In this document: piece by piece, positions 5,579-9,935 of the stretch
Position numbering within the stretch: the first letter of the stretch is position 1
Layout: each line of letters starts with the position of its first letter
From: Chloroflexota bacterium
GTDB lineage: Bacteria > Chloroflexota > UBA6077 > CF-72
Length of the DNA: 9,935 nt
Direction of reading: 5' to 3'
NCBI GenBank assembly: GCA_019247135.1
Contig: JAFAPL010000250.1
Location: 1-9,935 of the forward strand
Notes under the pieces: model-generated
Databases searched by the model: none
Seen by the model: the letters and a program-made list of their open reading frames with translations, nothing else
Told to the model about the DNA's origin: nothing
Made by a program: the position numbers and the translations under genes

Positions 5579-6107
5579 AAAAGTCCGCGCTCGGCGCGAG
5601 ACGTTGCCGCGCGATCAGTTCGCCCGTGCTCTGGCCTTCTTCGAGTGTGAGTTCGAGTCGATCGACCCACTTGACGCTCGAGAAACACTGGCCGCCTGGT
5701 ATGACCAGTCGCCATGGACCGCCGTGCTGTATCGGCAGCGGCACGCCGTCGAGCATGTCGCACAGCAACACGCGTTCTGCCTGGGCCAAAGGGAGTGAAA
5801 TGCTGTAGCTGCCCGACCAGACGTGGACGAAGCGTGCGGTTGCGAGCGGCCGAGCGCGAGCAAGCACGTCGGCGAGACTGATCCCAGTCCAGCGCAGGCC
5901 GGGCACGGTCCAGCCCTCCTCACACGTGAACGGCTCTTCAAGCGTCACGTGCTCAGCCACGGCGAGTTCGCCGGCGTCTACGGTCAGTTCGCGCTCGACA
6001 AGCCCGTGGATCCGTATCGACCCGAGTGCAGTCTGGCGCACACGGTCAGGTACGGGGTGCTCGGGCAAACCGCCACGGATCTGCATATGTTCAAGTTTGA
6101 CACACAT
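5571..6107 (-). CDS. Small sulfite-oxidase-fold molybdopterin oxidoreductase
   Basis: From ATG at 6107 the protein has 178 residues and consists of little more than the molybdopterin-binding domain shared by sulfite oxidases and YedY/MsrP. It shows SIRIHGLVERELTV, then FTCEEGW with Cys62 in the place of the Cys that ligates molybdenum, LRWTGISLADVL, FVHVWSGSYSISLPL, VPLPIQHGGPWRLVIPG (cofactor contact segment) and SVKWVDRLELT. There is no Tat signal, so it is probably cytoplasmic or depends on a partner. The frame is open to a TTG at 6131, but the ATG at 6107 lies one base after the stop of the upstream small membrane gene, the usual coupled layout. ATG 6086 is another option. Substrate unknown. 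Confidence 0.75.
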   Translation of the reverse strand: MCVKLEHMQIRGGLPEHPVPDRVRQTALGSIRIHGLVERELTVDAGELAVAEHVTLEEPFTCEEGWTVPGLRWTGISLADVLARARPLATARFVHVWSGSYSISLPLAQAERVLLCDMLDGVPLPIQHGGPWRLVIPGGQCFSSVKWVDRLELTLEEGQSTGELIARQRLAPSADFST

Positions 6108-6108
6108 G

Positions 6109-6309
6109 TCAGCCTGCGGAATGTCCGGCAATGAGAAACAACCCGGTGATCGCCGCGGTCAGGACGGCGAGCCAGCCGATCACGAATGCCATCATCGACA
6201 TACACCCGGGCCGCTCGCCCGACCCGGCCAGCCGAGCATGCGCGACGAACGCAACCACCGCCACGATGAACGCGCCCGCGAATGTGCCCAGGATCGCCGG
6301 GGTTTCCAT
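6109..6309 (-). CDS. 66-residue membrane protein with two transmembrane helices
   Basis: I do not recognise a family. The protein has two hydrophobic segments, about residues 5-24 (ILGTFAGAFIVAVVAFVAHA) and about 40-62 (AFVIGWLAVLTAAITGLFLI), joined by a polar loop with RLAGSGERPGCMSM. It sits 45 bp after the NAD(P)-binding gene and ends one base before the ATG of the molybdoprotein, so it is probably co-transcribed with both. It could anchor the molybdoprotein or pass electrons, in the way YedZ serves YedY, but it is much smaller than YedZ and its two His (residues 24 and 63) do not form an obvious haem pair. No Shine-Dalgarno is visible before the ATG. Confidence that it is a gene is moderate. 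Confidence 0.5.
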   Translation of the reverse strand: METPAILGTFAGAFIVAVVAFVAHARLAGSGERPGCMSMMAFVIGWLAVLTAAITGLFLIAGHSAG

Positions 6310-6354
6310 AGGTTTGAGATCGCTAACGAACGCACAGCAACAACTCGTGGCTGC

Positions 6355-7107
6355 TCAGGCCACCAGTCGGGCGGCGTCCTCGCTTTCGAGCCACTCGTCA
6401 AACGTGGGACCTTCCAGGCGTGCGTCAGGACCGGGCAGCGTTGCGCCGAACGGAACAGCCGGATCAGGATCGACCGCGACGACGCGCATTGCGAGTCCAT
6501 ATCGTTCAACAAAGCGAGCAGCGAGTGCCACCAGGTCCGCCTCCTCCGGCCCGCCCAGGTCCGTCGCTCTCCCCAGCGGCGGTCCGCCGACGAGTTGTAC
6601 GAGGACCTTCGCCACGCTGCGGGCGGCGACCGGACGCACACGCATGCTTCGCACGTATGCGACATCGTCTCGGCGATTCCTGTGGAGCATCTGGACTGCA
6701 TACTCGTGGAACTGCGTTGCCCGCAGGACTGTGGCGGGCACGGGCCCGGCGAGCGCGATGTGCTCCTGACGCAGCTTGGCTGCGTAATACTTGCTTTCGG
6801 GCGCGCGTTCGAGACCAGTGATGGACAGGATGATGATGTGACCGACACGGTGCGCCGCCCCACCAGACTGCAGTCGAGTGGCGATGTCCGAGAAGAACTC
6901 CATCGCGGTGTTTCGCTCGTCGGCGCCGGGATTGGTCACATCGACGATCGCCTCAACGCCGTCCAGAGCAGAATCCAGGTTCCGACCACTCCGCAGGTCG
7001 ACTCCATGGGATCGACTCAATATGACGATGTCATGTCCGCTCCGCTGCGCGGCATCGACCACATAGCGGCCCACCAGCCCGGTTCCACCCGCTACTGCAA
7101 TTCGCAC
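6355..7107 (-). CDS. NAD(P)-binding atypical SDR / NmrA-like protein
   Basis: The protein starts with VRIAVAGGTGLVGRYVVDAA, a Rossmann beta-alpha-beta with the GGTGLVG variant of the dinucleotide loop seen in NmrA-like and atypical short-chain reductases. Further features are HDIVILSRS (strand 2, Arg for phosphate contact), VEAIVDVTNP (strand 4), IIILSITGLE, a YYAAKLRQE segment in the place of the YxxxK motif, and ATVLRATQFHEYA. GTG at 7105-7107 is chosen as start because the Rossmann fold begins there; the frame stays open to 7164, which would overlap the divergent gene at 7143. Starts of the two genes are 35 bp apart, so promoters must overlap or transcripts be nearly leaderless. It may be a redox sensor or a reductase; substrate unknown. 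Confidence 0.75.
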   Translation of the reverse strand: MRIAVAGGTGLVGRYVVDAAQRSGHDIVILSRSHGVDLRSGRNLDSALDGVEAIVDVTNPGADERNTAMEFFSDIATRLQSGGAAHRVGHIIILSITGLERAPESKYYAAKLRQEHIALAGPVPATVLRATQFHEYAVQMLHRNRRDDVAYVRSMRVRPVAARSVAKVLVQLVGGPPLGRATDLGGPEEADLVALAARFVERYGLAMRVVAVDPDPAVPFGATLPGPDARLEGPTFDEWLESEDAARLVA

Positions 7108-7142
7108 TATTTCATTCTCTGCGGAATTGAAAGAATGTGCCG

Positions 7143-7940
7143 ATGACGCAGCCCCTGGAACCACTGCGCCTCGAGTTCGACGCGGACGAGCTCGTGGTCA
7201 TCGCACAGCGACTCGGCGTGTCGGCGCGCCTGGATGTTCCCGACACGGATTCGCTACCAGCCGCGCGCGTGGCAGCCGTCGAGCGAAACCTGGTCGAGCG
7301 CGGCGTGCTCGGGCCTGACACCAACGGGACAATGCGCGTGGATACCGCGGTCGGAGCCGTTCTGGGCACGTGTGCGTTTCCGAGCTTCAGCATCGTCGTG
7401 ACTCGCACGGGTCTGCACGGCTCTTCAACATGGAGCATTCACTACCTCGCGCACATGGCGGTTGAACGGCGCAGCCTGGCGGACGAACGCACCGTGTTTA
7501 CAGGACTGGCTTCCGTCGGCCAGGTGGTGGACCGATTGGGGACCGCTCTCCGTGTCGGCGATCAGCCACGACCGGCCGGCGAGTTGATTGGCATGCAGCG
7601 GAGTACCGTCGAAGCGGTGCGGGTCGCGGCGGTCAGGGGCGAGCGGAGGCAAGCAGTTGAGCTGCTGACTGGAGCGGGAGTTCCGGCTGAGTCCGCGCGG
7701 GTGCTTGCGCAGGCGCTTGGCGAAGCTGACGAGATCAGTCACCTGGTTGCGCTGCGGCACGAGGTTGCGGGGCAACACGCGACTCCGGTGCGCGGCGTAA
7801 CGCTGGTGCGTGGGCGGACGGGGTTCTGGGGCTTTGTGCAGCCGGCGGCGGATTCCGATGAAAGTTACGGTGCGCCACTGTCTGGAGTGGAGGTGCGTGC
7901 TCTGCTGACCGCCATCGTCGCCCTCGGCCTGCCAGATTAG
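7143..7940 (+). CDS. EspG-like type VII secretion accessory protein (probable)
   Basis: The 265-residue protein begins RLEFDADELVVIAQRLGV, followed by ARVAAVERNLVERGVL, the pattern with which EspG-type proteins start (a helix, then an 'A...L..RG' segment). A central beta region (SFSIVVTRTGL, STWSIHYLAHMAVERR) and an ending GVTLVRGRTGFWGFVQPAAD, then VEVRALLTAIVALGL also fit. In mycobacteria EspG is a cytosolic chaperone for PE/PPE substrates; actinomycetes outside that group have divergent forms next to WXG100 genes. Here the WXG-type effector is the convergent neighbour and a WXG100 gene lies 1.4 kb on, which supports the call. Similarity is weak and the gene could be an unrelated partner of the effector. 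A GTG at 7137 is an alternative start. Confidence 0.45.
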   Translation: MTQPLEPLRLEFDADELVVIAQRLGVSARLDVPDTDSLPAARVAAVERNLVERGVLGPDTNGTMRVDTAVGAVLGTCAFPSFSIVVTRTGLHGSSTWSIHYLAHMAVERRSLADERTVFTGLASVGQVVDRLGTALRVGDQPRPAGELIGMQRSTVEAVRVAAVRGERRQAVELLTGAGVPAESARVLAQALGEADEISHLVALRHEVAGQHATPVRGVTLVRGRTGFWGFVQPAADSDESYGAPLSGVEVRALLTAIVALGLPD

Positions 7941-9250
7941 GAGCCGCTGGCTTTTCGGAAGTGATACACGGTGGGATACGGGCCGGTCCTCGGAGGGCCG
8001 ATCTTGATCTCCCAGCCGTCGATCACCACAAGCTGGTCGTATTTGATCTTTTGCGCCTGAGCTTTCGCGAGCACCGCGCGCAGGTTCGCCAGCTCGATCT
8101 GGGATTCGACAGGGGCCGTAGCGGATGGTGTGCTGGCGACGTAATCCTTGATGTGTTCTGTCGCATTTGGAGTGACGTGAAAATATGTCCCGCCCACTTC
8201 GACATTGAACGACCTGGGTATCTTCGTGGCCGGCCAGTTTGCGTCGGTGGGCTGGATATGGTCCCAAACGGTGGCGGAGGGGGCGCCGACGCGCGCCGGC
8301 GGGACGTCGGGTGGGGCGGGCTCCGGGTTGGTTGGCGGACTCGGCAGGCGGTCCTTGAAGACCCTGAACAGCTTCGGTCCGGCCAGCCAGATAATGCCTG
8401 CCGCGCCGGCGCCGATCTTGCCGTTCGCGAAATCCTTGAACGGTTGGGTCACCCCGTGCAGGAACGCGCTGGGCATCTTACTGACGATGTCGCCCGTACT
8501 CGGCCCGGGCAGCAGCGGACCAGGCCCCTGGAGTGGATGACTCAACCCGCCCTGGGAGATGAAGTTTATCCCGTTGACCGTGTCGCGAAAGGCTGCCGCG
8601 CCGAGCTGAGCGATGCCTTCGACCGAGCCCTTGCCGTCCTGGAACAACGTGGAGCCGAAGCCTGCCGCCTGGTCGGCGGTCCAGCTCGCGGCGTCGCCGA
8701 GTCCGTTGACTGCGCCATTGAACAGGCCGCCAATCGAGAAGCCGCCCCCGTCGTTCGGGGACACAGGCGGGGGCGGCGCGGCGAACGGCTTGTAGCCAAG
8801 CTGGCCCAACTGGATCTGGTCGATCAATGCGAGCTGCTGTTGGCGCGCCAGGTCTTGCCAGCCAGGGGGCAGCTCTGCCATCAGCTGCCGCCATTCCATA
8901 TTCGGGTTCGGAAACCCTTGCAGGTTGCCCGACGGACTGAATCCGAAGGGAATCAGGGGTAGACCAGCAATGGCGCTGAACGGCGTGTCGACCATGTCGA
9001 CGAGCGCTGCGCGACGTTCGAGGTCCCAGGCAAGCGTGTCGAGGTCGGCCTCGAGTCCGTCGAGTGCGCCCTTGACGCCAGGCCACATGCCAGTAGCGGC
9101 GCCAGCATCCCAGCCGGTCGGATCGATACTGGCGATGATGGCCGCGGCTCGCCCCTCCGCGCTTTGGACGCGAGAGCGTTGATTACGTGCCGCGTTTGCG
9201 AGCCTGCGGAGCTCACCCGCGTCGACTACAACTCGGTCCGACCCCGTCAT
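7937..9250 (-). CDS. WXG-type secreted effector candidate with possible C-terminal toxin domain
   Basis: The 437-residue protein starts at ATG 9248-9250 with GGAGG five bases upstream, a strong site. Residues 1-90 form a WXG-like helical hairpin (IDPTGWDAGAATGMWPGVKG, then DGLEADLDTLAWDLERRAALVD). A Pro-rich segment (158-164) and a Gly/Ala-rich region with a hydrophobic stretch (about 170-300) follow. After a second Pro-rich linker (302-320) comes a compact C-terminal module (about 335-437) with IPRSFNVEVGGTYFHVTPNA, TEHIKDY, a helical LRAVLAKAQAQK and VVIDGWEIKIGPP, then VYHFRKA. WXG domain, linkers and a small polar end is the plan of type VII polymorphic toxins. His358 and His366 are candidate catalytic residues. 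I cannot name the toxin family, and no separate immunity gene is seen beside its 3' end. Confidence 0.65.
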   Translation of the reverse strand: MTGSDRVVVDAGELRRLANAARNQRSRVQSAEGRAAAIIASIDPTGWDAGAATGMWPGVKGALDGLEADLDTLAWDLERRAALVDMVDTPFSAIAGLPLIPFGFSPSGNLQGFPNPNMEWRQLMAELPPGWQDLARQQQLALIDQIQLGQLGYKPFAAPPPPVSPNDGGGFSIGGLFNGAVNGLGDAASWTADQAAGFGSTLFQDGKGSVEGIAQLGAAAFRDTVNGINFISQGGLSHPLQGPGPLLPGPSTGDIVSKMPSAFLHGVTQPFKDFANGKIGAGAAGIIWLAGPKLFRVFKDRLPSPPTNPEPAPPDVPPARVGAPSATVWDHIQPTDANWPATKIPRSFNVEVGGTYFHVTPNATEHIKDYVASTPSATAPVESQIELANLRAVLAKAQAQKIKYDQLVVIDGWEIKIGPPRTGPYPTVYHFRKASGS

Positions 9251-9355
9251 GACAGCCTCCGTTGCCTTCAGGCTACGGGCAGGTGTGCCACGGACGCCAG
9301 TCGGCACGATTCGTATACCCTTTGGTGCGTACCTGTGCCTGTCCTGATCGACGTC
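9251..9355. promoter_or_regulatory. Divergent spacer between effector and WXG100 genes
   Basis: The 105-bp gap must hold both promoters. A TATACC hexamer at 9314-9319 could serve as -10 box for the WXG100 gene, giving a start near 9326, but no good -35 lies 17 bp before it. GGAGG at 9256-9260 (minus strand) is the effector's ribosome site. Confidence 0.35.
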
Positions 9356-9655
9356 ATGCCCACTGCTGATCCGGCCCGTCTGCGCGAGCAGGCGCGTGAG
9401 CTGCGCGCGGTTGCGGATGAGCTGGATAGCGCCGCCAACGGGTACGTCGGCGGGACGTCGGGGTTGACCTGGCGCGGGCAAGCGGCCGATGAGTTCGGGC
9501 AGTACGTCCGCGACTATCGAAGCAAGATACGCGGGCAGTCCGGCCAGCTGCGGGCCATCGCGGCGGCCATGCTGAAGGGGGCCGCCCAGATCGAGGCGTA
9601 TCGCGCCTCGATCGCGAAACTGCGCGCCCAACTTGCGCACGGGGGCGCTCACTAG
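9356..9655 (+). CDS. WXG100-family (ESAT-6-like) protein
   Basis: The 99-residue protein is the standard length for WXG100 proteins, small four-helix-bundle-forming substrates of type VII secretion. It has helix 1 (ADPARLREQARELRAVADEL), the turn LTWRGQAADEF with the WxG motif (Trp39, Gly41), and helix 2 (residues 45-93). The C-terminal YxxxD/E export motif is not present in the usual place; the tail ends AQLAHGGAH. ATG at 9356 is used. A GTG seven codons earlier (9335) is possible, and neither has a clear Shine-Dalgarno. It probably pairs with the WXG-type domain of the divergent effector for co-secretion; no secretion ATPase or membrane component is in the window. Its stop overlaps that of the convergent phosphopantetheinyl transferase by four bases. 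Confidence 0.85.
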   Translation: MPTADPARLREQARELRAVADELDSAANGYVGGTSGLTWRGQAADEFGQYVRDYRSKIRGQSGQLRAIAAAMLKGAAQIEAYRASIAKLRAQLAHGGAH

Positions 9656-9935
9656 ACCCGCGACAACACCACCGCTGTCACGACGTAGCCGCCGCGGATC
9701 AGAAATCGGCCCGAGAAGCTGACGCTGTCGCTGAGAGGCGTGTGGTGGAGCACGTTCGCGTGAAACAATTCCGACGCCAACTCGATGCTGACGACTACAT
9801 CGTGAAAGGCGAGCCAGCGTTCGGTTAGTGGAAACCAGGCTTTGAAGATGCTCTCCTTCGCGCTGAATAGAAGTCTGGCGAAGTGAATGCTGAGCGGGTG
9901 ATGGGCGACATTTTCCAACCACTGAAGCTCGGCCT
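9652..9935 (-). CDS. 4'-phosphopantetheinyl transferase (Sfp/EntD type), C-terminal part
   Basis: The frame enters from the right edge and ends with TAG at 9652-9654; about 94 residues are present. It reads ELQWLENV, then RLLFSAKESIFKAWFPLTER, WLAFHDVVVSIE and, near the end, FSGRFLIRGGYVVTAVVLS. The FSAKESxFKAW segment is the W/F-x-x-KES-x-x-K motif of phosphopantetheinyl transferases, where the Glu binds magnesium and the Lys contacts coenzyme A. The PLT-x-RWL-x-F continuation and closing GRF...G-x-V-x-TAVV are usual for actinobacterial Sfp-type enzymes. These enzymes activate carrier proteins of polyketide and non-ribosomal peptide synthases. The start, the first magnesium-binding Asp and the partner gene lie outside the window. 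Confidence 0.85.
   Translation of the reverse strand, partial: AELQWLENVAHHPLSIHFARLLFSAKESIFKAWFPLTERWLAFHDVVVSIELASELFHANVLHHTPLSDSVSFSGRFLIRGGYVVTAVVLSRV

Noticed and set aside
5926..7146. Open frame of 406 codons on the plus strand
   Set aside because: It lies antisense to the molybdoprotein, the small membrane protein and the NmrA-like gene, all with better family or membrane-helix evidence, and its product is low-complexity in Arg/Ser/Pro with no motif.
7425..8267. 280-codon minus-strand frame across the junction of the EspG-like and effector genes
   Set aside because: It overlaps two supported genes, and its product is Arg/Gln/His-rich without recognisable domain structure.
9251..9922. 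Open reading frame continuing upstream of the effector for more than 200 codons on the minus strand
   Set aside because: The strong GGAGG and ATG at 9250 set the start. The upstream part runs antisense through the WXG100 gene, has no domain and is rich in Arg/Pro as expected of a shadow frame.

Overview
The window is high-GC DNA with genes packed on both strands. A type VII secretion (WXG100) locus, an Sfp-type phosphopantetheinyl transferase and a MerR regulator with a long-spacer promoter point to an actinomycete-like bacterium. That assignment is inference from gene content; no rRNA or other taxonomic marker is present.

Left end (1-1402): the 3' end of a VOC/glyoxalase-fold gene runs straight into a frameshifted remnant of an IS630-family transposase. 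It is followed by a tRNA-like but non-canonical fold (455-528). Then comes a leftward MerR-family regulator whose C-terminus is a Cys-rich, metallothionein-like tail. The tail has its own near-perfect Shine-Dalgarno and in-frame ATG, so the gene may make both a metal sensor and a free metal-binding peptide. Its promoter carries a perfect 8-2-8 dyad at 1207-1224.

Middle (1403-4783): a leftward block holds an N4-(beta-N-acetylglucosaminyl)-L-asparaginase-like Ntn hydrolase, a short DUF4157 protein whose HExxH motif reads HALTH, and a SAM methyltransferase whose ATG overlaps the DUF4157 stop. The gap between the asparaginase and the next, divergent gene carries six copies of a ~20-bp dyad at about 31-bp spacing.

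Right-middle (4784-7107): a rightward MhpD-type hydratase converges on a leftward three-gene group: an NAD(P)-binding NmrA-like protein, a 66-residue two-helix membrane protein and a small sulfite-oxidase-fold molybdoprotein.

Right end (7143-9935): a probable type VII secretion cluster has an EspG-like protein, a 437-residue WXG-type effector candidate with a possible toxin C-terminus, and a divergent WXG100 protein. It ends with the C-terminal part of a phosphopantetheinyl transferase. Three convergent gene pairs overlap at their stop codons, leaving no room for terminators between them.
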